Of a DNA stretch of 64,000 nt, positions 49,992 to 57,722 are shown in pieces. This stretch comes from an uncultured Candidatus Melainabacteria bacterium. Lineage in GTDB: Bacteria > Cyanobacteriota > Vampirovibrionia > Gastranaerophilales > Gastranaerophilaceae. Under the pieces are notes generated by a model, which was given only the letters and a program-made list of their open reading frames with translations, made no database searches and was not told the origin of the DNA. A program made the position numbers and the translations under genes. The stretch spans positions 1 to 64,000 of the forward strand of contig CAKUZW010000004.1 in NCBI GenBank assembly GCA_934718135.1. The letters run 5' to 3'. Positions within the stretch are counted from its first letter, which is position 1, and each line of letters starts with the position of its first letter.

Positions 49992-50921
49992 ATGTCCAAA
50001 TATAAAATGAAGAACAGTATTTGGTTTGTATTATTTGAGGGAATAAAGATTTACTTTTCAAATATTGATAAATTCGTTTTATACATGTTGTTTCCGGTGT
50101 TGGGACAAGTTTTGGGTATTGCACTCTGTTTTGGTTTAACTCTCGGTTTTGTAGATAAAATTGCAGAAAAAACTGATAGTATTTCATCCGCATTATTATT
50201 TATTTTGTTACTTGCAATCCCCGGTTTGTTGATTTTTGCAAAAGCATTTTGGGATTATATGGTTGCTTATGTTTCACTTAATTCCATGACCGAAGGTGCT
50301 GTAACAAGTGGTAGGGTCTATGATTTCCAATCACATAGAGAAGTGGCAACTCGAAGAGGTTTTAAATATGTATTATTCCTTTTAGTTTTGAGTGTTTTTG
50401 TTTCTCTTGGGTCAAGTATATTTTTCATTATTCCGGGATTTGTTTTGTGGATTTATTTGATTTTGATTTTTCAGGTATTTACTTTTGAACCGGATTTATC
50501 AATTTGGGAATGTTATAAAAAAAGTTTCCTTTTAGTTCGTGGAGATTGGGCTAGAACATTCTTCTTGATGTTAATTTTAGCTTTTTTCTCAATATTCATT
50601 ATTACTCAGGGAATAACTGTTGTTTTTGATTATTTAAACTTAACAAAACCGGTTTGTTCGATATTTGATTTTATAGGTAAGGCTCTACCTTTAGATATCG
50701 TAAATCATGTTTTGACTTATGCAAAACTTCCGAGTACCACTATTGAAATGATTTCAGGCTGGATTTTTGCCTCTATATTAAGTTTTATTGTTGCGGGTTT
50801 GACCTTGCCTATTAGAAGTATTTGTTGGTCATTGTGGTATAAAAATTTGTCTGATAATAAGGATGTAGAATTTGTTAAAGAAGCAAAGAAAAACAGGTTA
50901 CAAAAAATTAAAAAATCATGA
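49992..50921 (+). CDS. Polytopic membrane protein of unknown function, 309 aa
   Basis: About six hydrophobic segments: YMLFPVLGQVLGIALCFGLT (near 33-52), ALLFILLLAIPGLLIFAKAF, VLFLLVLSVFVSLGSSIFFI, PGFVLWIYLILIFQVF, TFFLMLILAFFSIFIITQGI and ISGWIFASILSFIVAGLTLP. The pattern LSIWECYKKSFLLVRGDWAR between TM4 and TM5 resembles the conserved loop of DUF-type membrane proteins related to the glycerophosphodiesterase membrane domain, but I cannot name it. AAAGGAGG precedes the ATG. A small zinc-ribbon gene follows after 19 nt. Confidence 0.85.
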   Translation: MSKYKMKNSIWFVLFEGIKIYFSNIDKFVLYMLFPVLGQVLGIALCFGLTLGFVDKIAEKTDSISSALLFILLLAIPGLLIFAKAFWDYMVAYVSLNSMTEGAVTSGRVYDFQSHREVATRRGFKYVLFLLVLSVFVSLGSSIFFIIPGFVLWIYLILIFQVFTFEPDLSIWECYKKSFLLVRGDWARTFFLMLILAFFSIFIITQGITVVFDYLNLTKPVCSIFDFIGKALPLDIVNHVLTYAKLPSTTIEMISGWIFASILSFIVAGLTLPIRSICWSLWYKNLSDNKDVEFVKEAKKNRLQKIKKS

Positions 50922-50940
50922 TAGGGAAGAATAATTCAAG

Positions 50941-51165
50941 ATGTTTATTTGTAAGAATTGTAAATCCAAAGATAAATTTGAACTAATGTTTTCGCCTGAT
51001 TATCAGGGAGAAAAGAATTTTACTCAACGGTATAATGAGAAGAATGAAATTGAAATTACTGTTGATGGGTATGTTTTTGTTCCTGATTTGCAATTTATGA
51101 ATGAACATGCAGTTTGTCGATATTGCGGACAAATTTATATGTGGGATTATGATTATCATATTTAA
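50941..51165 (+). CDS. Small zinc-ribbon protein, 74 aa
   Basis: CKNCKSKDKFELMF at the N-terminus and CRYCGQIYMWDYDY at the C-terminus give four cysteines in two CxxC knuckles around a beta-rich centre (EIEITVDGYVFVPDLQF). Likely a zinc-binding protein of unknown role. It follows the membrane protein by 19 nt and precedes rph by 51 nt. Confidence 0.8.
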   Translation: MFICKNCKSKDKFELMFSPDYQGEKNFTQRYNEKNEIEITVDGYVFVPDLQFMNEHAVCRYCGQIYMWDYDYHI

Positions 51166-51216
51166 AATGAACTCTTAAGAATTAAAATCGTTAATATAAT
51201 ATAAGGAGAAAGTGGA

Positions 51217-51912
51217 ATGAGGATTGAGAATAGAGAAAACAATCAAACAAGAGAAGTTAAATTTACAAAGAATTATACAAAGCATGCTTTGGGCTCTGTG
51301 TTGGTTGAATTTGGAGATACAAAAGTTATAACAACAGCATCAGTCGAAGTTGGGAAACCGAAATGGATGGATAAAGATGATAAAAGAGGTTGGTTGACTG
51401 CTGAATATTCTCTTTTACCTTCTTCAACATCTACCAGATGCCAAAGAGAAAGAACCAAAATTTCCGGTAGGACTCAGGAAATTCAAAGACTTATTGGTCG
51501 AAGTTTGAGGGCTTGTTTAGATTTAGAAAAGATGTCAGATTTAACAATAACAATTGATGCTGATGTAATTCAAGCGGATGGTGGTACAAGAACTGCAAGT
51601 ATTTGTGGTGGTTTTGTAGCATTATCTGATGCGGTAGATAAATTATTGGCAAACGGAACACTTAAAGAAAATCCGATAATCGAGCCGGTTGGAGCAATCT
51701 CAGCAGGTATAGTAGATGGAGAGGTTCGATTAGATTTAAATTACGCGGAAGATTCTCATGCTCAAGTTGATTCGAATGTTGTATTAACAAAGAGTGGCAA
51801 AATTATCGAATTCCAAACAACTGCGGAAGGTGAACCTTACGAATTTGATAAGATGATTGAAATATTTAAACTTGCACAAAAAGGTATATCTGAAATTATT
51901 GATAAGTATTAA
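51217..51912 (+). CDS. rph: Ribonuclease PH
   Basis: 231 residues, full length. It is a phosphorolytic 3'-to-5' exoribonuclease that trims tRNA 3' ends. Family motifs: KFTKNYTKHALGSVLVEFGD, KVITTASVEVGKPKWM, EYSLLPSSTSTRCQRE, and IDADVIQADGGTRTASICGG for phosphate and RNA binding. Unlike many genomes, no non-canonical NTPase (rdgB) gene is fused or adjacent. AAGGAGAAAGTGGA precedes the ATG. Confidence 0.96.
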   Translation: MRIENRENNQTREVKFTKNYTKHALGSVLVEFGDTKVITTASVEVGKPKWMDKDDKRGWLTAEYSLLPSSTSTRCQRERTKISGRTQEIQRLIGRSLRACLDLEKMSDLTITIDADVIQADGGTRTASICGGFVALSDAVDKLLANGTLKENPIIEPVGAISAGIVDGEVRLDLNYAEDSHAQVDSNVVLTKSGKIIEFQTTAEGEPYEFDKMIEIFKLAQKGISEIIDKY

Positions 51913-51933
51913 TTTTTGGAGTAAAATGCTTCT

Positions 51934-52257
51934 ATGTTTAGGGTTTTAGTTTATTTTCTTATTTGCGGAATGTTTCTGTCCGGTCTTTGTGTAGTGTCAA
52001 AGACTGTAGAACCGGTAGTTTCGACTCAAGGTTTGAATGAAATGCCACAAGAGATTGCCAAATCTGCAAAAACTACGTTCAAAGAAAATCAAAAATACAA
52101 CAAGAAAAGGAAAACTTCAAAAGATTATATAAAAGCTAAAAAACAAATTAGAAAAATGGATGAATTAAAAACCAAAAAACAAAGAGAGTTAGAGTTTTTA
52201 CAAAATAAAATGGATAAAAAGAAAGAGAAATTAGAAGTATTAACTTCTGAGGATTAG
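51934..52257 (+). CDS. Exported or membrane-anchored coiled-coil protein, 107 aa
   Basis: An N-terminal hydrophobic segment (FRVLVYFLICGMFLSGLCVV, residues 2-21) acts as signal or anchor; Cys11 or Cys19 could be lipidated but no strict lipobox is present. From residue 45 on it is a highly charged Lys/Glu helix (KKQIRKMDELKTKKQRELEF) predicted to be a coiled coil. No family is recognised. It lies 11 nt before the Lys/Gln-rich exported protein, so both are probably made together. Confidence 0.75.
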   Translation: MFRVLVYFLICGMFLSGLCVVSKTVEPVVSTQGLNEMPQEIAKSAKTTFKENQKYNKKRKTSKDYIKAKKQIRKMDELKTKKQRELEFLQNKMDKKKEKLEVLTSED

Positions 52258-52268
52258 AAAGGAGAAAA

Positions 52269-52718
52269 ATGAAAAAATTATTAGTTTCGCTAATGGCTGT
52301 ATCTATTTTATCAGTTGGAGCAGCTAATGCAGGTACTTTATCAAATGCATTAAATAATGCAGCAAATAAAGTTGGTCAAAGGGAACAATCTTTAACAAAC
52401 GCTCAAAAAGAAGCTGCTAAAAAACAACAAGAACGTCAAAAAGCTTACGAACAACAAAAGAAAGCAAATCAACAAGCTCTAGAAAAGAAAAAACAAGAAT
52501 GGCAAAAGAAACAAGAACAAGCTAAAAAAGACGCAGAAGCAAGACAAAAAGCTTATGAAAAACAAAAGAAAGAAAACCAAAAAGCTTTAGAAAAGAAAAA
52601 ACAAGAATGGCAAAAGAAACAAGAACAAGCTAAAAAAGATGCAGAAGCAAGACAAAAAGCAAATCAACAAGCTTTACAAAAGAAAAAAGATGCTTGGAAT
52701 ACTTTAATTGGTAAGTAA
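52269..52718 (+). CDS. Exported Lys/Gln/Ala-rich repeat protein, 149 aa
   Basis: A clear signal peptide, MKKLLVSLMAVSILSVGAAN with AG following, cleaves at ANA/GT. The rest is one long charged helix made of two 36-residue repeats (residues 56-91 and 92-127) plus a partial third, with core QEWQKKQEQAKKDAEARQKA. The product should be a periplasmic or outer-membrane-facing rod. Its function is unknown; it could be a periplasmic spacer or an adhesion stalk. AGAAAGGAG precedes the ATG and a terminator follows. Confidence 0.8.
   Translation: MKKLLVSLMAVSILSVGAANAGTLSNALNNAANKVGQREQSLTNAQKEAAKKQQERQKAYEQQKKANQQALEKKKQEWQKKQEQAKKDAEARQKAYEKQKKENQKALEKKKQEWQKKQEQAKKDAEARQKANQQALQKKKDAWNTLIGK
52434..52649 (+). 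repeat. Two tandem 108-bp coding repeats
   Basis: 52434-52541 and 52542-52649 are near-identical at DNA level, with a partial third copy after them. Repeats of this sort can expand or contract by slippage or recombination. Confidence 0.8.
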
Positions 52719-52740
52719 TCAGTACTGTAAATATTTAAAT

Positions 52741-52778
52741 AGAAAGCGGAAGTTTACGATTGTAAATTTCTGCTTTTT
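52741..52778 (+). terminator. Terminator before ilvB
   Basis: AAAGC with GAAGTTTAC on the left pairs with GTAAATTTC and GCTTT on the right, then a T run. Confidence 0.7.
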
Positions 52779-52828
52779 ATTTGCTCCGGAGCATTATCTA
52801 TGTTATCATAGATTAGTCAGATGAAGGG

Positions 52829-54484
52829 ATGTTTAAAACGTACATGTTGATTGGGAACAATACTAAAACAGTTACAGGTGCAAAAGTTGTTATTGATACC
52901 TTGAAGGCGTTAGGTGTCGATACTATTTTCGGTTATCCCGGTGGCATTGTTTTGGGCTTGTATGATGAAATTTATAATCGTTCTGATATCAAGCATATAC
53001 TTGTAAGGCATGAACAATCTGCTGTGCATGCAGCAGAAGGTTATGCTAGAACTTCAGGCAAATGTGGAGTTGCACTTGTAACATCAGGCCCCGGAGCAAC
53101 AAACACCGTAACCGGTATTGTCAACGCTTATTTGGATGGATATCCGCTTGTTGTTCTTACCGGACAAGTTTTTAAAAATTTGATAGGCAAAGATGCTTTT
53201 CAGGAAGCCAATATTTGCGATATGACAAAAACTTGTACTAAAAAAGTTTTTCAAATTACTGATGCCAATGATATTGAAAAAACATTAAAAGAAGCTTTTG
53301 AAATTGCCCAAACAGGTAAAAAAGGACCTGTTGTAGTTGATATGGCAAAAGATATTTTTGCTCAAAACATTGCGGAAAATAACAATTCTTTTGAACCATT
53401 AAAATCTCAATCATTTGAGGCTAATCAAGACGAGGTAAAATCTGTTTTAAACCGACTGATTACTTCTAAAAAGCCGGTAATTGTAACAGGTGGTGGAGTT
53501 ACACATTCAAAAGCATATAATGAATTGTTTAAATTCTCGCAAAAGTTGGACATTCCTGTTGTATCCACAATGATGGGGCTTGGAACTTTCCCGCAGAAAG
53601 ATAAAAGATATTTTGGAATGATTGGTATTTTTGGAGATAAATCTGCTAATCAAATATTAAAAGAGTCTGATTTGGTTGTTTCTCTTGGTGCAAGATTTAA
53701 CGACAGAATTACTTGTATGTTTAAAGATGTTGATTGGGGTTCAAAATTTATTCAGATTGATATAACTAAAAAAGAGATAGGGCGAGTTATTACTCCTATA
53801 ACTTCAATTTGTGCAGATATTAAAAGTGTTTTATCTCAAAGTTTAGAGCTTATTCAAAATGATAATAAATTATTTTCTGATTGGTTAGAAAAAGCTCAAC
53901 AATTTAAAAATCTTAATATAGAACGTAAAAAATCAACAAATCTGCTTCATTCTTTTGAAGTTATTCGAAAGATAGAAGAATTTACAAAAAATAAAGATAT
54001 AATTTTTACATCAGAAGTTGGTCAACATCAGTTGTGGGCTGTTCAAAATTTGACTCAAAATGAGAATAGAAAAGTTTTGGTATCAGGTGGTGCCGGAACT
54101 ATGGGGTTTGGCTTTCCTGCTGCAATTGGTGCGGCTATTGCAAACAAGAATAAAACAGTTGTATGCATAACAGGTGACGGTTCATTCCAAATGGGATTGC
54201 ATGAACTTGCAACTTGTATGGATTATGATTTAGATGTTAAAATTATGATACTTAATAACGGTTATCTTGGTATGGTTCGCCAATTACAAGAAAAAACTTG
54301 CGGTGGTCGTTATTCGCAAACAAAGATTTCAAATCCTGACTTTTTGAAACTAGCTGAAAGTTATGGTGCAAAAGCTCTTAGAGTAAAATCAACAGAAAAA
54401 ATTGATGAAGCTTTAAATGTTGCATTTTCATCAAAAGGAACATTTGTTCTTGATTTCTGCGTTGAACCAATGGAGCTTTTGTAG
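52829..54484 (+). CDS. ilvB: Acetolactate synthase large subunit
   Basis: 551 residues of the thiamine diphosphate enzyme family. It condenses two pyruvates (or pyruvate and 2-oxobutyrate) for valine, leucine and isoleucine synthesis. Recognisable elements: ALGVDTIFGYPGG, the ThDP-activating Glu in VRHEQSAVHAAEGYARTSG, GVALVTSGPGATNTVTGI, and the ThDP/Mg motif GDGSFQMGLHELATCMDYDL followed by NNGYLGMVRQLQE. The regulatory subunit ilvN is not adjacent. The first ATG has GAAGGG directly against it, so the ATG at 52844 (MLIGNN) is an alternative start. Confidence 0.93.
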   Translation: MFKTYMLIGNNTKTVTGAKVVIDTLKALGVDTIFGYPGGIVLGLYDEIYNRSDIKHILVRHEQSAVHAAEGYARTSGKCGVALVTSGPGATNTVTGIVNAYLDGYPLVVLTGQVFKNLIGKDAFQEANICDMTKTCTKKVFQITDANDIEKTLKEAFEIAQTGKKGPVVVDMAKDIFAQNIAENNNSFEPLKSQSFEANQDEVKSVLNRLITSKKPVIVTGGGVTHSKAYNELFKFSQKLDIPVVSTMMGLGTFPQKDKRYFGMIGIFGDKSANQILKESDLVVSLGARFNDRITCMFKDVDWGSKFIQIDITKKEIGRVITPITSICADIKSVLSQSLELIQNDNKLFSDWLEKAQQFKNLNIERKKSTNLLHSFEVIRKIEEFTKNKDIIFTSEVGQHQLWAVQNLTQNENRKVLVSGGAGTMGFGFPAAIGAAIANKNKTVVCITGDGSFQMGLHELATCMDYDLDVKIMILNNGYLGMVRQLQEKTCGGRYSQTKISNPDFLKLAESYGAKALRVKSTEKIDEALNVAFSSKGTFVLDFCVEPMELL

Positions 54485-54531
54485 AACGTAGTTATTACCC
54501 TATATAAATTAGTGAAGAGGCTTGAACAATA

Positions 54532-54699
54532 ATGAACGAAGCAACAATAAAAGAAGTAAAATCTATTTATTCATCAAAATTAAGATCTGTGGATCCTACA
54601 TCTGTTAAGACGGATATAAAATCAATTAAAGCTCAAAAAGCAAATAAATCTTTCTTTAATGGAGTTATTGAAAAATTAAATATAATTGTGCAGAAATAA
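54532..54699 (+). CDS. Small unknown protein, 55 aa
   Basis: A short frame, MNEATIKEVKSIYSSKLRSV continuing to VIEKLNIIVQK, basic and helical. GAAGAGG lies about 11 nt before the ATG. It is 47 nt downstream of ilvB and ends 1 nt before the convergent PurD-like gene. It is too small and unlike ilvN to be the acetolactate synthase regulatory subunit. Coding status is likely but not certain. Confidence 0.5.
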   Translation: MNEATIKEVKSIYSSKLRSVDPTSVKTDIKSIKAQKANKSFFNGVIEKLNIIVQK

Positions 54700-54700
54700 C

Positions 54701-55804
54701 TTAGTTTTGCAAATTTGTTTGATATTCAATATCTGTCATTTCAATTTGTTTTGCAAAATTTTCTAATTCTTTGAATGGAAAATCAGACGTTGTTGTGATT
54801 GATAAAACATTTTCGTTTGTTGGGTATAGATAATTGTTTTCTTTTTTTAATCCTTGGTGAAAAATTTTTATATTTTCATTTTTCGGAATATAAATTTCTT
54901 TAGTTTTATTTTTCTCTACATTTTTATTTTTAACTAAAAGTGTTGCTGTTGTTTTTTCTTTGTATCTTTGTTTTGTGGAATATAGAATTGTTGCCAAAAA
55001 ATCGGAGTCAAAATGATTTAACAGAGTAGAATTTCCAATTTCTGTACTAAAACTCAAAATATACCACTCATCATTTGTCCATGTTAAGTTTGAAGTGATA
55101 AAACCTTTGAAATTTGCATCATCTTCTAATAGAGCATGTTCAAATCTTGTTAGATAGTTTTGGAGTTTATCATATTTTTCATAACTTAAATATACAGGGC
55201 AGAAACTTCCAACGGTTTCCAATTCTTGTTTGTGAATTCTTACAGGTTCAAAATTTATTAGTTCTTCCCCGTTAAAATATGATGTAACACTCAATTCATC
55301 TCCATCTAAAAATTCTTCTAAAAAATAATCTTCGTGAAAATTTTGTTTTTCATTAAATAACTCATCTTTAGAGAATATAACTTTAGACTTTTTATCACCA
55401 AAATCATGTTTCATAATAATTGGATAATAGTGAATCTCTTCATCTGTGAGACTTTTCGGGTGATTGATATTATATTTATCCATAAATTTTTTTGCAAATA
55501 GTTTTGACGTTCCGAGTCTAGAATATTTTCTGTTTGTTCCGATACAATTTAATCCATAAGAAGATAATATTTCAATAACACCTGAACTGCTTGCTTTTTC
55601 ACAATCCGTTATTACAAGTTCTATCCCTTCTTTTATTGCATTTTGAGCAAGTTCATCTATTGTTGAATATGAAATGAAGTTTTTAGAAAAACTTTTTTCT
55701 CCTGCTGTGAAAATTTTAGAAGAAAAATCTGAGGCGTTTATTTTTTCAAAAAGAGAATGCTCATTTCTGCGGTTTCCGATTAGGAGAATTTTTAGTGGTT
55801 GCAT
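54701..55804 (-). CDS. PurD-like ATP-grasp protein with altered catalytic residues
   Basis: 367 residues from the ATG at 55804 (GGGGG upstream; a TTG three codons earlier is possible). The fold follows phosphoribosylamine-glycine ligase: an N-domain KILLIGNRRNEHS in place of GGGGREHA, then GTSKLFAKKFMDKYNI matching the PurD GSKxFAK region, and an ATP-grasp segment with IIMKHDFGDKKSK and FLEEFLDGDELSV. The glycine-binding DTGPNTGGMGA loop is missing. The metal motif normally read as LEFNVRFGDPET is LSFSTEIGNSTL. It is probably not a normal PurD. Overlaps the upstream PurN-like gene by 13 nt. Confidence 0.72.
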   Translation of the reverse strand: MQPLKILLIGNRRNEHSLFEKINASDFSSKIFTAGEKSFSKNFISYSTIDELAQNAIKEGIELVITDCEKASSSGVIEILSSYGLNCIGTNRKYSRLGTSKLFAKKFMDKYNINHPKSLTDEEIHYYPIIMKHDFGDKKSKVIFSKDELFNEKQNFHEDYFLEEFLDGDELSVTSYFNGEELINFEPVRIHKQELETVGSFCPVYLSYEKYDKLQNYLTRFEHALLEDDANFKGFITSNLTWTNDEWYILSFSTEIGNSTLLNHFDSDFLATILYSTKQRYKEKTTATLLVKNKNVEKNKTKEIYIPKNENIKIFHQGLKKENNYLYPTNENVLSITTTSDFPFKELENFAKQIEMTDIEYQTNLQN

Positions 55805-56400
55805 TGAGAACAACCCCCATTACATCCTCCATTTTTGTGGCAACTATTTTTTAATAAATCTTGGAAATCAAAAACTCTATCATTCAAAATCGCATCAATT
55901 ACAGGAGGATATAATTTTTTTTCTACTTCGTAAATTTCTTTTTCAACTTCATCAATATGCGTTGTAATTCCGATAAGAACAGGATATTGAGCAAGAATTC
56001 TTTCTTCTTCAATATTTGCTTTTCTTTGATATACAGTTACACCAGTAACTTTAACGCCTGCAAGAAACGCTCTTTGGATTGCATCATTTCCTTTAAAGGC
56101 AGGAAGAAGTGATGGGTGAATATCTATAAATTGACCAACTTCAAGTGTGTCATTGTCAAGTGTTTCATTATAATCTGTCAACACAATCAAATTAAAATTA
56201 TTTGATGCAAAATATTGAGTATTTTCTTCTTTGGGCAAGTATTTATTTGAAATGTGTAATTCATGTGCGGTTTTAAGAATTTCAGATTTTAGATTGTTTG
56301 ATAGGCACATGATTTGTACATCTTGATTATTAAAATAGTCAACAATTGATTTAAATATGTTTCCTTGACCAGAACCTAAAATTGCAATTTTTTTTGACAT
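55792..56400 (-). CDS. PurN-like formyltransferase with altered active site and Cys-rich tail
   Basis: 202 residues. The glycinamide ribonucleotide transformylase fold is recognisable: KKIAILGSGQGN, NFNLIVLTDYNE, and DIHPSLLPAFKGNDAIQRAF followed by GVKVTGVTVY. In PurN the catalytic triad is Asn, His and Asp. Here the Asn is Asp (DIHPS), the His remains, and the late Asp lies in NIEEERILAQ instead of the usual VDxGP, so two of three are changed. The last 15 residues are Cys-rich (CHKNGGCNGGCSQCNH), a likely metal-binding tail. It is paired with a diverged PurD-like gene. Confidence 0.75.
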   Translation of the reverse strand: MSKKIAILGSGQGNIFKSIVDYFNNQDVQIMCLSNNLKSEILKTAHELHISNKYLPKEENTQYFASNNFNLIVLTDYNETLDNDTLEVGQFIDIHPSLLPAFKGNDAIQRAFLAGVKVTGVTVYQRKANIEEERILAQYPVLIGITTHIDEVEKEIYEVEKKLYPPVIDAILNDRVFDFQDLLKNSCHKNGGCNGGCSQCNH

Positions 56401-56437
56401 TTTATAAACCCTCCCTATCTATTCTCTATTTTATAAT

Positions 56438-56473
56438 AAAAACAGGACTTAGAACAATCCAAATCCTGTTTTA
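56438..56473 (-). terminator. Terminator after oadB
   Basis: AAAAACAGGA (56438-56447) pairs with TCCTGTTTT (56464-56472). It ends the minus-strand birA-oad operon. Confidence 0.7.
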
Positions 56474-56506
56474 TTTTAGTGCTACTCTTCTTCTTATTAT
56501 TTTTTA

Positions 56507-57712
56507 TTAGTGGCAAAGAGCCAATAATACACCTGCTGCAACGGCTGAACCGATTACACCTGCAACGTTTGGTCCCATTGCATGCATCAACAAGTAGTTT
56601 TGGTTGTTATATTCTAAACCAACCTTGTTAGATACTCTTGCTGCCATTGGAACTGCTGAAACTCCTGCCGAACCGATTAGCGGGTTGATAAGTTTAGGTT
56701 CTCTTTTTTGACATTTAGCCATAAATATTTCCCAAACATTCATCAATTTTGCCATCAAAACACCACCTGCAGTAGCAAATGAGAATGCAATAACACCCAA
56801 AATTAAGATAAATAATGTTTGGATTGTTAAGAACTGTTCTGCTGACAATTTTGAACCAACGGATAAGCCTAAGAAAATTGTTACAATATTGATTAAAGCA
56901 TTTTGCATTGTATCTGACAATCTGTCAACAACTCCACATTCTTTACAAAGGTTTCCGAATGTCAAAGCTCCTACTAATGGACAAGCATCAGGTAAGAAGA
57001 TTATGCATAATCCAAGAACAACAAGCGGGAATACAATTTTTTCTCTTTTTGTAACAGGTCTTAATTGTTCCATTTGAATTTGACGTTCTTTGTTACTTGT
57101 TAATAATTTCATGATAGGTGGTTGAATTACAGGAACTAATGCCATATATGAGTAAGCTGCAACTGCAATTGCTCCTAATAATTCCGGTGCAAGTTTTGAC
57201 GTTACGTAAATTGAGGTTGGGCCGTCTGCTCCTCCAATAATACCGATGGCTCCAGCTTGTGGTAAAGTGAAACCGAAACAGCAAAGTGCAAGTAATAAAG
57301 CTCCAAATATACCAAATTGAGCTGCTCCACCAAGTAGTGCCGTTTTAGGATTCGCAATTAAAGGTCCAAAATCGGTCATTGCACCAACACCCATAAAGAT
57401 GATTAGAGGGAATAGTCCTCTATGAATACCTGCCTCATAAATTATTCCTAAAAATCCTGTCGGATCAGCTATTCCTGCTAACGGAATATTTGATAACAAT
57501 CCACCAAAAGCAATTGGAATAAGCAATAACGGTTCGTACTGTTTTTTAATTCCTAACCACAAAAGGAATAAACAAATCAAAATCATAATCGGATGACCGA
57601 ATTGATGTAAAAATTGTTCAACAGGGTTTGTTATGCTTGGGTCGAACTTGTCAACCATGTTATAAATGCCTGTGGAATGCCACAATTGTAATAATCCTTC
57701 TGATAATATCAT
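56507..57712 (-). CDS. oadB: Sodium-pumping decarboxylase beta subunit (OadB type)
   Basis: 401 residues with about nine to ten membrane segments. It is the carboxybiotin decarboxylase that drives sodium export in oxaloacetate, methylmalonyl-CoA and glutaconyl-CoA decarboxylases. The sodium-site Asp163 is in IIGGADGPTSIYVTSKLAP. GSAGVSAVPMAARVSNKVG and GPNVAGVIGSAVAAGVLL form the other conserved region. AGGAGG lies before the ATG. It is 10 nt after oadA, so one transcript makes alpha and beta subunits. Confidence 0.94.
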   Translation of the reverse strand: MILSEGLLQLWHSTGIYNMVDKFDPSITNPVEQFLHQFGHPIMILICLFLLWLGIKKQYEPLLLIPIAFGGLLSNIPLAGIADPTGFLGIIYEAGIHRGLFPLIIFMGVGAMTDFGPLIANPKTALLGGAAQFGIFGALLLALCCFGFTLPQAGAIGIIGGADGPTSIYVTSKLAPELLGAIAVAAYSYMALVPVIQPPIMKLLTSNKERQIQMEQLRPVTKREKIVFPLVVLGLCIIFLPDACPLVGALTFGNLCKECGVVDRLSDTMQNALINIVTIFLGLSVGSKLSAEQFLTIQTLFILILGVIAFSFATAGGVLMAKLMNVWEIFMAKCQKREPKLINPLIGSAGVSAVPMAARVSNKVGLEYNNQNYLLMHAMGPNVAGVIGSAVAAGVLLALCH

Positions 57713-57722
57713 TTGCGACCTC

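Noticed and set aside
49940..49999. N-terminal extension of the PHP protein
   Set aside because: Its codons translate the ribosome-binding site and start of the divergent membrane-protein gene, and the promoter at 49950-49978 lies inside it.
54532..54699. Small gene after ilvB as the acetolactate synthase regulatory subunit
   Set aside because: IlvN/IlvH have an ACT domain of at least 70 residues. This 55-residue basic helix has no ACT pattern.
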